NCBI GenBank assembly: GCA_037176725.1
Contig: JAZBRS010000077.1
Location: 1,612,001 to 1,676,000 of the forward strand
DNA from: Posidonia oceanica
Lineage: Eukaryota > Streptophyta > Magnoliopsida > Alismatales > Posidoniaceae
DNA: 64,000 nt
Direction: 5' to 3'
In this document: piece after piece, positions 47,411 through 59,636 of the stretch
Numbering within the stretch: the first letter of the stretch is position 1
Layout of the letters: the number at the start of each line of letters is the position of its first letter
The notes under the pieces: model-generated
Database searches by the model: none
The model's input: only the letters and a program-made list of their open reading frames with translations
Told to the model about the DNA's origin: nothing
Position numbers and translations under genes: made by a program

Positions 47411-49340
47411 TCAGGGCGTCGCTCTACGTCACAGACGTGCTCTTCTGGCCCTCAGGCCTTGAGTCAAGGAGTCTCCAGCTCTTGCACACTGACTTTAGGT
47501 GGTTTTGCTGCTCGATCTACGAGCCACGGAGTTTCTAGCTCTCGAGCTCCGAGTCAGGGGGCTTCAGGTTCTCGGGTTGCGAGCCAAGGTGCCTCGGGTT
47601 CTAGGGCTGCGAGCGGTTCTCGGTTCTCGAGTCGTGGAGCCTCTAGTTCTCGAGCCTCTACCTTGGGCTACCCGTCTTCGAGGACAGTGAGCGCACCGGG
47701 GGAGCCTGCTGAACTGGTTCCGCCGATCATACCTGAGGAGGTAAGCTTTAAATTTGCCAGAGTTTGCTTCAGTTTGCCAACTGCTCAAATATCTCTGTTT
47801 TTTGACCCATGGGATGTGATTGCAGGAGCGAGGGAACCATGGCAGACGCCTATTGGATCCCAGCCATATCTGCGAGAGGGAGGATTTCCCGATAAGTGGT
47901 TCTTTTCCCTGAGCTGTCCTTCGTTTTTTATTTAACGAGTAACTGATCCCAATACTTCCCTTGCAGATTGGGGATGCTACCAGGACCATGAGGTGCCACT
48001 GGGCACCGATGTTGGAGCATTTTGGGCGGCTGCTCACACACCTGCAGGAGTTTTTTCTCCACTACACTCCTTTTGGCGGTTTGCTGCAGATTCCAGCCAT
48101 TCACGGCCATTACCTCTTCTTCCCGGCTTTAGTGGAGCGTTGGCGACACGAGACGCATACGTTCCACTTCCCATACGGGGAGATGACTGTACTGCCCGAG
48201 CACTGGGCGCTACTGACAGGTCTGCGCTTTGGATGCGAGCCCATTGTAGGGAAGACGACGCAAGGGTTTGCTATGGCACCCGACTTGTTGGGGAGAGTGC
48301 CTCCCAGGAACAACCAGTCAAAGTGCACCTTCCCGCTTTCTTGGCTTTGTAGCTGGACTGACTTGTGGCCTGAGCCAGCAGCTGGTACGTGGCAGTCGTA
48401 GTTCGTGCTTCGGTACTTTCTTTTGGAGATGATATACTTGATCTTTTGCGACGCTTCTAGGTACTACGTGCATGCCGACTGGCTGATATATTTGGCAGAC
48501 TTGGAGCACCTGGACCTGTATGACTGGGGCGGAGCTAGCTATGCTTGGCTGCTCTGCGGGTTAGATAGTGTCGTTAAGCTGGGATGACGTTCATATGTGG
48601 GCTTGTACCCTCTGCTCACAGTGAGTCCTTGCTTTGTTTAATGCAATACTGGGCGGTAGTTCATACTGATGTTTAAGAACTGTTCTGACTTCTTCTGTTC
48701 TTTTTCGACAGTACTGGGCGATAGAGCACACGGTGCGGGGTCATTACTTCTACCAGCTTCGCCCTGAGTTGCTTCCTTTACCACGACAGTGGTGTGAGCC
48801 TGACCATGGGCTAGCCTCAAGCGTCTTCAGCTACAAGCCATACAGATACCTGTTGGACCTGCAGCGCCTAGAGGATGTAAGTCTACTTTCTTTGTTTTTA
48901 TTTCTGCTGCAGATTACTATTCTTGCTAGATTCTGACTCAGCTCTTGCTTGTTGGCTGATCCAGGTCCAGCTCCGTCCTTTCGAGGAGTTTGGGGGACTA
49001 GATTAGGTTCCCTGGAACTTGGCACGAGAGTTGAGGGAGCGACAGATGAGGTTTTACTACCTAAAGAAGTCCACCCTCTACCTCCCAAATCGGGTTCGTC
49101 ACCAAATGGCCGACGGGTTCTGCCTCCCCTTGCCTCCTCCTTTTGATATGGGAACAATAGCCTATACCTGGGCAAGGTCTCATGTAGCGACTGCTGCTGC
49201 TTGAGAGTGTTCGCTCGGATACTTGATGGTGTGGAGCACGAGGAGTATCAGAACTGGTTTCGCCTAGTCGGGAAACCACTTCTCTTCCCCGAGGTGTTGA
49301 GGGAGACACAACACGGGATGTGGTACTGCGCTGACTGGGC
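47411..49340 (+). pseudogene. Plant mobile domain (PMD)-like gene, intron-containing, disabled
   Basis: Similar to the plant mobile domain family (MAIN-like / PP7-long-form-like proteins and transposon relatives). Proposed exons are 47411-47740 (Ser/Gly/Arg repeats such as SQGASGSRAASGS, then a GAG/GTAAGC donor), 47826-47891 (donor reads ATAAGT, one base from GTAAGT), 47967 to about 48384 (PALVERWRHETHTFHFPYGE, WALLTGLRFGCEPI), about 48461-48610 (DWGGASYAWLLCGLDSV), 48713-48876 and about 48964-49340. Phases match across the first three exons. In-frame stops near 48585 and 49004, plus the damaged donor, argue for a pseudogene. Element C is inserted just after 49340, in what looks like an intron (AAG/GTATGA). 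Confidence 0.7.
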
Positions 49341-49376
49341 TAAGGTATGACAAATCACCTTATCTAAGTTTACATG

Positions 49377-52300
49377 TGTAGCGATCCCGATCGGAATCAG
49401 GCTCGCTATTAGCGGCGATTGGATCCGAGGAAGAGGCTCAACTCGAAAACACTTAAAATCGAGGAGAAAAGAGAAAGATAAGACAAATCAGAGTCGCCAC
49501 CATGTCCATTAATGGGAGACAAGGAAAACCGGGGGAAATGCATGAATTAACACGCAAAACCAAGCAAGAAATGCAAAGCAAAGCAATGCAAAGGAAATAG
49601 ATGCAAATACATGCAAATGAGATGACTCTAGCCTAGGATAAGGGCAGTATGGTCATTGCGGGCCAGAAGACAGGGCAAGGACTCCTGTTACGTGCGGGGA
49701 AGGTGTTAGGCACCCCCGACACGCCCGAAAATCGGTCTTTCTAGGCTTACGCTCGCATACGCAGGGAAATGCAGGATTGAATGCCTATGTGCCTATGAAT
49801 GCCTAAATGAATGCTCAAGGTGTGCTCTAAGTGGAGAGATGCAGGGCAAGGAAGTAAACGTGCTGTCTAAGTGCTCAGCTACGCTGTCTGTGTTCCGAAC
49901 CGGGCGAAACCTGGCTCGTGAGAACTCAAGGCAGTAAGCATCACAGCCCTATATGCAAATGCAAGCGAAAAAAGCAAAACAACGACAAAACCATGCAATG
50001 CGATCGACATGCAAAAGAAAACAGCGTAAAGCACGCAAAACGAGGCAAAAAAAAGAAGGCACGCAAAACGGTGCAAAAAGACAAGGTCGGCACGTAAAAC
50101 GGGTGAGAAAGCAAGGCGGCACGCAAATCAGTGCAAAAGGCGATGACGGGCACGCAAAACTGTGCCAAAAACAGGGCGAGCGCGCAAAACGACGCAAAAG
50201 ACAAAGCAGGCACGCAAAAGGGTGCCACAACGAGAGCGGGCACGCAAAATGGTGCCAAAAGCAGCGAGATAAAACCTCGAAAAAGCCGTGCGAATGCAAA
50301 TGCAAGGAAAAGATTAGAAGCAGTAAAAGGAGAAGCAGAACAACGCATGTGTGAGAACAGGCGCTGTTCGGGGCCACACAGAGTAGGTGTGAAGACCTAC
50401 AAAGGGGAGAGTGAGCAAATGGGGGGATTGCCACCTCTTTTGCGATCATTCCCCGCTAAACCGTTCCACGGTGTGTCTCGCACGCTGCCCAAAGCTCGCG
50501 ATGCGATCGGATCGTGGAAAAGGGGGAAGAAAGTCACATTAAGTGGTGAATCCAGGGAAAACTCAACACAAAACGCCCAAGAGTACGCGAAACAGGGATC
50601 TGAGTTGATAGACAAGAAGAGGAGGACCTATTCTACATGCTCAAAGAGACAGAAATCGAAAACGAGGAAAACTATGCCAATGGCATGCAAATGAATGCAA
50701 TGCAGGAGTTCAGGAGGACATACCTGGAAATCCGGGAGCCTGATCTGAGATCTGCTTGGTCCATGCTGAAGAGCGCTTCGCTGTGGTCGCCTGGGCAGCT
50801 TACTTGAGAAGATCCAACGGCCGGATTGGAAGATATCGCAGCTTCAAGGCAGGAAGGCCAGAACAGGGGAGAAGAACAGATCTAGGTGTTTAGGAGGTCC
50901 TAGGGGTGTGCAAAAGGTCCTCCCAAGTGAAGGGGAGCTAAAGGTGCTTAGTGTGTGCAAAGGGATGCTAAAATGCAAAGCTAAATAAATGCAGGATGCA
51001 TGCAAGATGCAAGAAAAGACAAGAGGGGAATTTTTAGAAAAACAGAGGTTCAAATGCCATTTTTGAAAAGAGAAGGGGGCTAAATGCAAATTTTCAAAAA
51101 AGGATGGGGCCCATAGGAGAGAGTTTTGAAAACAGGAGAGGGCAGGGCTTTATTTTGCAAAAGACTGGGCTCAGAAAGCTATTTTGAAAGGAGGGTATGC
51201 ATTGGAAGAAGTTTTGAAAACAAATGGAAATCAGAGGGTAATTTTGGAAAAAACTAGGGTCTAAAGTGCAAATTTTCCAGAAAACAGGGTTCTGAGAAGT
51301 CCAGGAATGCATGTGGAGGGTCTACATGCAATTTTGCAGACATGGGAGCTAAGATGCAATTTTAGGGGCAAAACAGTCTTTTTACATGATTTTAAAGGGA
51401 TGCAAGGACCTATGTGTCATTTTGAAATCATGCAAGGTCAAAAATGCAATTTTATATGGTAAACATGCTCTGAAATCAAGGCCTGGGGACTGACATGCAA
51501 TTTTTGGGAAAAACAGGGTTAAAAATGCAATGCAATAAGCAAAAATACATGCAAAATATTACTGTCCATTTAAAATGGACCTACATGCAAAAATGCAAAA
51601 CCATGAGGTAAAACATGCAATGCAGTATGCAAAAATCAAAATAAAACCTAAGTTCCTACAGTGCAGAGGATGAAAATGCAAAAATGAGAAAAAGCAGGGG
51701 CTCAGAATGCAATATAATAAGACAAAGTTCATGCATTTAAATTAAATAAACTACTGCAGGACCTGGGTGCAAAAATTAAAAACAGAGGGGCTAAAACATA
51801 AAAAATTATAACTGGAATGCACAGTAAAGGGACTGATTTGAAAATATAGAAAAACAGAAACACTTAGTGCAATTTAACATGATTTCGAATTAAAAACTAA
51901 GCAAATTAAATGACAAAAGGACCAGAATGCAAAAATAAGAAAACTTAGACCAAATATGCAATATTTACTAACAAACTATATTCAGAAGAAAATAAATGAA
52001 CAGTGATCGGCCGACGGCCGTGGGCACTGTAGCAGCAGGCTGCCAGCGCCCGCGACCGCCGGCATAGGGCTGCTAGGGAGGCACTGGACGGCGGAGGAGG
52101 CGCTCCCGAAGCTGGCGGAGGTAGGACGGCGATCACCAGAGGACGGCGGGGCCTGGAACGCGCCGGGGCGCTCACCGGAGTTCTGCAGAAGCTCAGGAGC
52201 TTGGTCCGGCCATTCGACGCAGCGGAGCTGCGTTCCGAAGACCGGAGGAGACTCTTGGCGTCCGTGCGGAGCTGAGGGAGTCACCGGGGCAACGTTCTAC

Positions 52301-55161
52301 TGGCCGAAGCGCCGTGAAGGCCGGAGGTCTGCGCCGGAGAAGACGACCGGAGCGGCGAACGGCGACGGAGCAGGAGGACCGGAAACGCTAATCTAAAGGG
52401 TGGAGAAGCATCGCGGGAAGAAAAGAAGACTAAGGGAAGAAGATTTTACCTGATTCCGCGTCTGAGGTGTTCTCCCGACCTCAGCAGTTCCGGAGGTGGC
52501 CGGTGGAGGTCATCCGGTCGCTGCGGGCGTCACCGGCTGCTCGCGAGGGCTGGAGCTGCTTCAGAATAGTCCTCCGGTGCTTCCCAGCTAGTTGGATGGA
52601 AGCTCCAGAGCTCGGAGGGAAATCCGACGCTCTGTGGGTTCAGAGAAACAGCCGGGAGTCGGGGGGGTGTCTGCCGCTCGTCTGGTTGGATGGGACCCTC
52701 CGGGAGGTTGCTGGAGGTCCGAGGAGTGGTTCTGGATTGCTGGATGGGATTTCTGGAGTGTGTGGAGAAGATTTGGAGTTCGGACGATCTTCTGGTCAGT
52801 GGAGAAGGCAAGTGTTTGTTGTGGATTTCTCGGTCTGTGGTGGAGGATGGGGCTGAAGGTAAGGTGCTTCTGGAAGGTGAAGTTCAGGCGAGTGTTGGGG
52901 AAGGATTTGGGAAGATGCGGTGGACTGTGGTGAAGACAATTTTCAGGAGAGGAGGTGTTGGGTCGCAGTTGGTTTCAGTGATGGAAGTTCGGGTGAACTG
53001 GAGCGTTTACAGGGAAGGAAAAGGCTGGGAAATGGTGGAGGAGGAATGCTGGTGTGCTAGGTGAATTTGGGGGATGAAAATGGAAGGGAATTCGAAGCTG
53101 GAACGGGCTGGTTTCCAGGGGAGAAAGAAGGGGAGGTTCTACTGAATTCAGAGGGTGAAGAAGTGGGAAGTTTGCGGGGGAATTCTCTGGATTTCTCAGC
53201 TCTCTCTCTCAGGTGGCGAAAAGGTTTTGAAGGAGGATTGAAGGGCTGGCTTTTATCAGGAGGAGGGGACTGCTGGGCGCGAGCTGGTGGTTTGAATTCC
53301 ATCGGCGGCACTGCAGCAGAAACGACGGGCGTCGGCGAGGCGACTGGCATTCAATGCCTCCCGGAAATGGTGCTGAGAGAAGAGAGGAGCGGCGAGCTCT
53401 GTAGGTGATCTGATGGAGAGGGAGAGCTTGAAAATTAAAAAGGAGAGGGAGCCCTGTAGCTGGCCGCTCGCGGGAGAGAAGCTGAGGAAAACGCAGAAGG
53501 TGGGGAAGAAGAAGGGGCGCTGGGTCGGACCGTGGGCCGAAGGAAAAGGAAATAAAGGAAAAAAGAAAAACGGGCTGGATTGGGCCCAGTAAGGAAAGGA
53601 AAGAAAGAAAAAGAGAAGTAAGAAAGAAGAGAGGGTAGAATGGGAAAAATAAAATTAGTAAAAAGGAACTAAAAATAAGTAAAAATACTAGAAAGGTTGT
53701 GATGTGAATTAGGGTTTTAATTAAATTTTTTAATGGCCATTTTGGGTTGATTAATGTGTTTTGGGCTTGATTAGGGTTTTAGGGTTTTGGTTTTGCTTTT
53801 AATTAGTTTTCACTTGATTAAATGTTTGTTAAACCTTTTTTAAATTGTTTTAAAAATTGTGTTTCCCTTGTTGGACACTTAGGATATTGATTAGGATTTT
53901 TTAGGATTTATTTTCGTATTAATCAGGGTTGTTTTCAGGTTTTTAAGTTTTAGTCTTCTTAGGGTTTTTTCCTTTCTTAAGTCTTTTAAATTATGCTTTG
54001 ATTTTTATTTGTTGATTTTTCTTGAAGTTTTTAGTTAGATTTTTCTGGTTTGATGGGGTGTTGTTAAGCCTTTCTTAATGTGTTTTTCTTTTCCTTTTAA
54101 TTAAGCTTTTTAATTTGTTTTTTTTTCTTAGGTTTGTTAGGTTAAGTCTTTTGCTTCTTTAATTACTTGTTTTAATGTTTGTTTTTTGATTCTTCTTTTT
54201 AGGGTTTGTTTTTTAATTCTTCTGATGGGGTTTTTACTCTTGGTGGGTTCTGATTTTATTTTAGTTTTTTTCTTGATTTTTCAGTGTTTTCTTTTGATTT
54301 GTTTTGCATTTTTTAGCTTACATGCTTGGTTTTCCTTTTAGCTTGATTTAGTTAAGTTTAGGTTTTAATTGCTTGTTTAATGTTTTTTTTTTAATTGTTT
54401 TTCTTAGGGTTCTGATTTGTTTCTTTTATGTTTTGGGGTTTTACAGATTTTTAGGGGTTTTTATGGATTTTTGCAAGAGAAAGAAAGGGGAAAAGAGAAA
54501 GAAGAAGAGAAGGGAAAAAGGAAGAATAAAGGCAAAAGAGATGAGTTGAAGGAAAAGGATTTTTTGAAAATTAGGGAAAGTGTTAAAAATAAAGTAAAAA
54601 TGGGAATAAGATAGAGGAAGGATAGAAGCACAAAGGGGGCCCACAGTCGGACCAGAGAAGAAGCAAGAAGGGGATGAAAAGAGAGATGATAATCAGGAGA
54701 GAGAGAGGAGAGAGAAAATGATAATCCCAGAGAGAGAAAAGGATAATTTGAGTGAATGGAGGTCTTAAAGGTCTTGGAATGGTATGAAAATTGGTGAGTG
54801 GGTAGTCTAGGGTTTGAGGTGTTGGTTCTGAAGTTTTGGTTTGATTCTAAGAAGGTTTTGGAGGGGTTTTAAGGTGTAGAAAAAGGGAAGTTTTGCCTAG
54901 GTTTTCTAGGGTTTTTGGGAATGGTCTAAGTTTGAGATTTTCTAAGTTCTTGGGTAGGTTTGCTAAGTGGGTGTTGGTGGGTTTTCCTATGGATTTTGGT
55001 CAGGTTTTGAGCTTGGGAAGAGGGGTAAAGGCTTAGGTCAAGTTTGCTTGGTTTTGAAGGGTAAAGAGGAGGGTTAGGGTTTGGTTTGTTTTGGGTTTGA
55101 GTCCAGCAATCACCAGGAGGGCTCCAAGTGGTCCAAGCCTGCCAAGATGGGGTGTCAACAG
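49377..55161 (-). repeat. 3' LTR of element C (5.8 kb)
   Basis: On minus it starts TGTTGACACCCCATCTTGGC at 55161 and ends ATCGCTACA at 49377. It has the same family and zone order as the B LTR: CCCTAAA-rich start, T/A-rich asymmetric block (53640-54420), GC-rich exon-like block (about 52000-53400, with a CAG/GTAAAA donor-like site near 52448 on minus), GGCAC/GTGCC hairpin array (49990-50270), conserved block near 49700, and GAGTCGCCACC near 49491. Flank on the left: ACATG. Confidence 0.88.
49990..50270 (-). repeat. GGCAC...GTGCC short hairpin tandem in LTR C
   Basis: About eight units such as GGCACGCAAAACTGTGCC and GGCACGCAAAAGGGTGCC separated by about 12 bp. It is the reverse complement of the array in LTR B, and the inverted ends are kept. 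Confidence 0.7.
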
Positions 55162-55174
55162 ATGCCCCTCCCTG
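55162..55174 (-). promoter_or_regulatory. Polypurine tract of element C
   Basis: Plus-strand GATGCCCCTCCCT, that is AGGGAGGGGCATC in sense, next to the LTR start at 55161. Confidence 0.85.
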
Positions 55175-55714
55175 AGCAAGGTCACGCAGAGCGAGGCCGC
55201 TGCTAAGGGTTGACAAGACACCCCATCTGACCGACGGGAGCAGCGATTTGCTATGGGCGTGAGCTACTTATTCGGCGGATGCACCGAAAATCGTAGCCCA
55301 TTGCCGCAATGCAAAATGCAGGGTGCAGATGGATGAATGCTAAGTGTGTAATGCGTGCTAATGCAAATGCAATGCAAGAGTTAGTACAAAAGTTAGCCAA
55401 TTAGATGAAAATGCTGATGCTGTGCAAGTGAGGTCAATGATGCTAAAGTAGTATGCAATGCTAGCTGAGATGATGCCGAGATGATGCAAGAAAAATGCTA
55501 AATGGACGCAATGTGGCGCAAGGATCTGGCAGGAAAGCCAGACTTGCGCGACAAAGCAAGGGAAAACAGGGTGCAGCTCGTCCCCGCCCGGGGAGCAAGC
55601 TAGCAAAAGAGAAAAGAGGGGTGCGAGGGGAGAGAGGCCAACTCTCCTATCGCAAAAAAAAGGAGGTGCATGACTTTGCCTTCCTGGGGCAAGGTCACGC
55701 CAAAAAGGGTGATA
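55175..55714 (-). other. 3' internal region of element C before the polypurine tract
   Basis: Non-coding, with the block shared with A and B (GACAAGACACCCCATCTGAC) and GATGC words. No gene is seen. Confidence 0.5.
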
Positions 55715-56752
55715 AGGTGACGGGCTTATCATCCGGATAGTTTACGGTCCTATCAACCGGGAGTGATAGTTTAGGTTATCAGCCTAGAGCGATAGTTTAG
55801 GTTATCAGCCTGGAGTGATAGTTTAGGTTATCAGCCTAGAGCAGTTGTGAGTGATAGTTACTGGATATCAGCCGTATAACATGGTTGTGTGGGATAGTTT
55901 ACAGTCCTATCAACTGGCGGATAGTTTACAGACCTATCAACTGGCGGATAGTTTACAGACCTATCAACTGGCGGATAGTTTACAGACCTATCAACTGGAA
56001 ACCACAAATCATGAGTGATAGTTACTGGGTATCAGCCGTATAACGCAAATGCCGGATGGTTTACAGTCCTATCAACTGGAGCGATAGTTTACAGACCTAT
56101 CAACTGGCGGATAGTTTACAGACCTATCAACTGCCGGATAGTTTACAGTCCTATCAACTGGAAACGGCATTGCGAGGGACAGTTACTGGGTGTCAGCCGT
56201 ATAACATGATTGCGCGTGATAGTTTAGGATATCAGCCTAACGATAGTTTACAATCCTATCAACTGGAACGATAGTTTACAGTCCTATCAACTGGCGGATA
56301 GTTTACAAGCCTATCAACTGGAACGCGCAATGATGAGGGATAGTTACTGGATATCAGCCGTATAATGCAATTGCTGGTGATAGTTTAGGATATCAGCCTA
56401 ACGATAGTTTACAGTCCTATCAACTGGTGGATAGTTTACAGACCTATCAACTGGAGGATAGTTTACAGACCTATCAACTGGAAACCGCAATTGCAAGGGA
56501 CAGTTACTGGATGTCAGCCGTATAACACAACTGTGGGCTAACCATGGATCGGCCCAGATGATAGTTTAGGTTATCAGCCTGAGAGTGCTTGATTGTTGAT
56601 AGTTTAGGATATCAGCCTGAGAGTGCTTGATTGTTGATAGTTTAGGATATCAGCCTGAGAGTGCTTGATTGTTGATAGTTTAGGATATCAGCCTGAGAGT
56701 GCTTGATTGTTGATAGTTTAGGATATCAGCCTAAGAGTGCTTGATTGTTGAT
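55715..56752 (-). repeat. Hairpin tandem array of element C, GATAG type
   Basis: Many copies of GATAG-TTTACAGAC-CTATC plus AACTGGCG (for example 55920-55938), mixed with GATAGTTACTGGATATCAGCC and GGACAGTTACTGGGTGTCAG (stem GACA/TGTC at 56178-56194). From 56597 to 56752 there are about five copies of a unit of roughly 38 bp, GATAGTTTAGGATATCAGCC plus TGAGAGTGCTTGATTGTT. Stems change, loops resemble one another. Confidence 0.85.
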
Positions 56753-57460
56753 AAGAGGGGACGAGATCATGATGAGAATGATTGCTAAAGAGGGGATGAG
56801 ATAATGATGAGAATGATTGCTAAAGAGGGGGTGAGATCATGATGAGAGCTATTGCTAAAGAGGGGGATGAGATCATGATGATAATGATTGCTAAAGAGGG
56901 GGATGAGATCATGATGAGAATTACTGCTAAAGAGGGGATGAGATCATGATGAGAATGATTGCTAAAGAGGGGGTGAGATCATGATGAGAGCTATTGCTAA
57001 AGAGGGGGGGAGATCATGATGAGAATTACTGCTAAAGAGGGGGTGAGATCATGATGAGAATTACTGCTAAAGAAGGGGTGAGATCATGATGAGAGCTACT
57101 GCTAAAGAGGGGGTGAGATCATGATGAGAATTACTGCTAAAGAGGGGGTGAGATTATGATGAGAGCTATTGCTAAAGAGGGGGTGAGATCATGATGAGAA
57201 TTACTGCTAAAGAGGGGGTGAGATCATGATGAGAATTACTGCTAAAGAGGGGGTGAGATCATGATGAGAGCTATTGCTAAAGAGGGGCTGAGATCATGAT
57301 GAGAATTACTGCTAAAGAGGGGGTGAGATCATGATGAGAATTACTGCTAAAGAGGGGATGAGGTAATGATGAGAGTGATTGATTGATAAGATATCGAACT
57401 TATCGGCCGGCAAAGAGGGGGTGAGGTAATGATGAGATAAAGAGGGGGATGAGGTAATGA
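56753..57460 (-). repeat. 35-36 bp tandem array of element C
   Basis: About 18 copies of a unit made of GAGATCATGATGAGAATTAC followed by TGCTAAAGAGGGGGT. Variation is low between neighbours, so expansion is recent. ATCATGAT is itself palindromic. It is not found in the other elements here. Confidence 0.85.
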
Positions 57461-58090
57461 TGAGAAGAAATCATCCTATGACACCAGGAATATCATAGGG
57501 GAAAGAGGGGAAGAATGATACCAAGGGGCGATCGAAAGATGCCCCTGGTGTCGGGATGACACCAGGGGCTGGCCAACGCATCCTTGGCATCGAAAGTAGG
57601 GGGTGATGACAAGATTGTCGTGCTTGTCAGACGAGTATTTTGGGGTACCAACCTGCTGGGGACTCAGCTGGGGATGATCAGCTGAGGATGATGACAGGTT
57701 GACGGACCTTTCGCCGAGCAGTTTGGGGTGCCAACCCGCTGGGGACTCAGCTGGGGATGATCAGCTGAGGAGGATGACAGGTTGACGGACCTTTCGCCGA
57801 GCAGTTTGGGGTGCCAGCCCGTAGGGGACTCAGCTGGGGATGATCAGCTGAGGAGGATGACAGGTTGACGGACCTTTCGCTGAGCAGTTTGGGGTGCCAG
57901 CCCGTAGGGGACTCAGCTAGGGATGATCAGCTGAGGATGATGACATGTTGACGGACCTTTCGCCGAGCAGTTTGGGGTGCCAGCCCGCTGGGGACTCAGC
58001 TGGGGATGATCAGCTGAGGAGGATGACAGGTTGACGGACCTTTCGCCGAGCAATTTGGGGTGCTAGCCCGCTGGGGATGATGATCCAGCT
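57461..58090 (-). repeat. 84-85 bp tandem array of element C
   Basis: About five to six copies of a unit with GACTCAGCTGGGGATGATCA, GCTGAGGAGGATGACAGG, TTGACGGACCTTTCGCC and GAGCAGTTTGGGGTGCCAGC. TGATCA flanked by CAGCT/AGCTG makes an inverted repeat, and GTTGACGGACC is a hairpin module shared with E (31355-31500). At 57539-57572 lies the ATGCCCCTGGTGTCGGGATG / ACACCAGGGG hairpin homologous to those in D and E. Confidence 0.8.
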
Positions 58091-58385
58091 GGGGGCAACC
58101 AGCTGGGGACACCAGATGGCGTAGCTTGACGACGCGGGTCCGCAGAGGTTCTGGACTCCAGATTGGGTGCTGGGGACTTTACTGCATTATGTTGGCTGCA
58201 AGTCTGGCCAGAGGGCCTGAGATGATGATGACAATGAATATGCAATGCATTGAACAGCCTTGAAGTGCAAGCAGATAGCAGAAACAGTTTTTCATTGATA
58301 AAGCTTGATGAGTACAATGCCTGTGGCAGGCCAAAAGATGTACAGCATGATTTGAAAGAAGACCAGATGACGGTTGCACAAGGGC

Positions 58386-59588
58386 CTAGTCAGTTCGAGC
58401 TTTCTTCGACTGCCTGGAGTCAGTGAAAAGGGGGCCGCCTGGCGGGACCTCAGTGATAGGCCAGAGCTCTCGGACTTCAGCTTCATATTCTAGGGTGCAT
58501 CCTACACCTCTCACAGCTGCAATGTCTGTTGATTGGACCCTATACTGCATCAGACTAGCGAGCTTCTTGGTTGGGGCAGTTGTGTTGAGAGGGTACATCT
58601 GTAGAAGCTCGGGCGCTGTACTGTCAATGAAGGCGCCCTGCTGGAAGCCGAACTGGCGCATGACCCTGATTGGATGGTACTCTACGCCTGCTGTGAAGCC
58701 TGGTAGAATGATCAGCCGCGCGTCGCGCGCGCTGAAGAAGACAGTAAATGGCTCAGCTACAGAGGGGACAATACGCCAGGTTACAGCGTCGTCAGTCAGT
58801 GCTGATAGCTTCTCGTATTCTTCTTTGACGCTCTTTTCTGTCTTGACACGGGCACTGCTGCAGTAAGCTTCAAAGGCATGCACTTGAGGGCGCAAGAGGT
58901 TCATCTCTAAGTGCGCGGTCAGCCAGACTTGTATGAGTGCTCCGCAACCGTGGAAGTGGCGGCAGCGATGAGAGATGCGGTCCAGCCCGCGATAGGTCTC
59001 TGCTAGAACAACTGGTGCCAGGTCTATGTGCTGGGTCACCACAGCTAATGCAATTTCTGCAACCTCAATGGCCACCGTTAGTCGGCCATGAGTAAAGATC
59101 AGCTCGCCCAGGAAGCGGATAACAAATCCTCGGAGCCACAGTTCATCTCCGAGTTCTGCGCGCTCGTTCATGATATCATCGAAGTGCGCAAGGCGAAGCA
59201 TAGGTTCAGGCCCACTGGTGCAGATTAGTTTCTGTTGGCAGGTTCGAGTGGGGAGCCCAGTTAGTTGGCTCAGGACCTTGAGATATCCATCTCGCCTCAT
59301 GAAAACAGGCGGCCCCAGGATCTTGGAAAAGCCGTAGATCCGACGCACCTCTTCCAGTGTAGGTGTCAGCTCAGTTTTGCCAAAGCGAAAGACATGGTGC
59401 GCCGGTTTCCAGAATCTTGCAGCGGCACACAGAAGGTGACGGCTGACTTCCACGTCAGCGGCCTTCAGTAGTTTAGTTGGGATCCCCCAGAGGCGCAGCT
59501 TCTCACAGTCTTCCTGAGTGAGCCTGCCGATCCATTCTCGCAGGGTTTCCGAGCAGTGTGCGGGAGTCAGCAGAGTAGGGAAGCCCAT
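58386..59588 (-). CDS. Intact DUF7745-like accessory protein of element C (400 aa)
   Basis: An uninterrupted 400-codon frame from ATG (MGFPTLLTPAHCSETLREW) to stop. The fold resembles the plant DUF7745 family seen in many retrotransposon-derived proteins. Residues 59-80 read RFWKPAHHVFRFGKTELTPTLE, shown here as two parts RFWKPAHHVFRFG and KTELTPTLE; 195-230 contain LAETYRGLD and HFHGCGALIQVWLTAHL; 295-320 contain GVEYHPIRVMRQFGFQQGAF. The C-terminus RQSKKARTD is basic, a possible nuclear signal (inference). There is no signal peptide or membrane segment. It lies downstream of integrase, in the same sense. The gap from the integrase stop (1.5 kb) argues for separate expression, possibly by splicing. 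Its molecular function is unknown to me. Confidence 0.8.
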   Translation of the reverse strand: MGFPTLLTPAHCSETLREWIGRLTQEDCEKLRLWGIPTKLLKAADVEVSRHLLCAAARFWKPAHHVFRFGKTELTPTLEEVRRIYGFSKILGPPVFMRRDGYLKVLSQLTGLPTRTCQQKLICTSGPEPMLRLAHFDDIMNERAELGDELWLRGFVIRFLGELIFTHGRLTVAIEVAEIALAVVTQHIDLAPVVLAETYRGLDRISHRCRHFHGCGALIQVWLTAHLEMNLLRPQVHAFEAYCSSARVKTEKSVKEEYEKLSALTDDAVTWRIVPSVAEPFTVFFSARDARLIILPGFTAGVEYHPIRVMRQFGFQQGAFIDSTAPELLQMYPLNTTAPTKKLASLMQYRVQSTDIAAVRGVGCTLEYEAEVRELWPITEVPPGGPLFTDSRQSKKARTD

Positions 59589-59636
59589 TGCACTGGCTGC
59601 AGGAGATAGGCTGATAATTGCGAAGCTTGAAGGTAC

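Noticed and set aside
52467..53408. Several 100-130 codon frames in the GC-rich zone of LTR C
   Set aside because: Both strands are open, there is no domain, and the frames are not matched in the homologous zone of LTR B.
56753..57460. CRISPR-like appearance of regularly spaced repeats in element C
   Set aside because: There are no unique spacers; repeat and spacer together form one tandem unit. The context is plant retrotransposon DNA.
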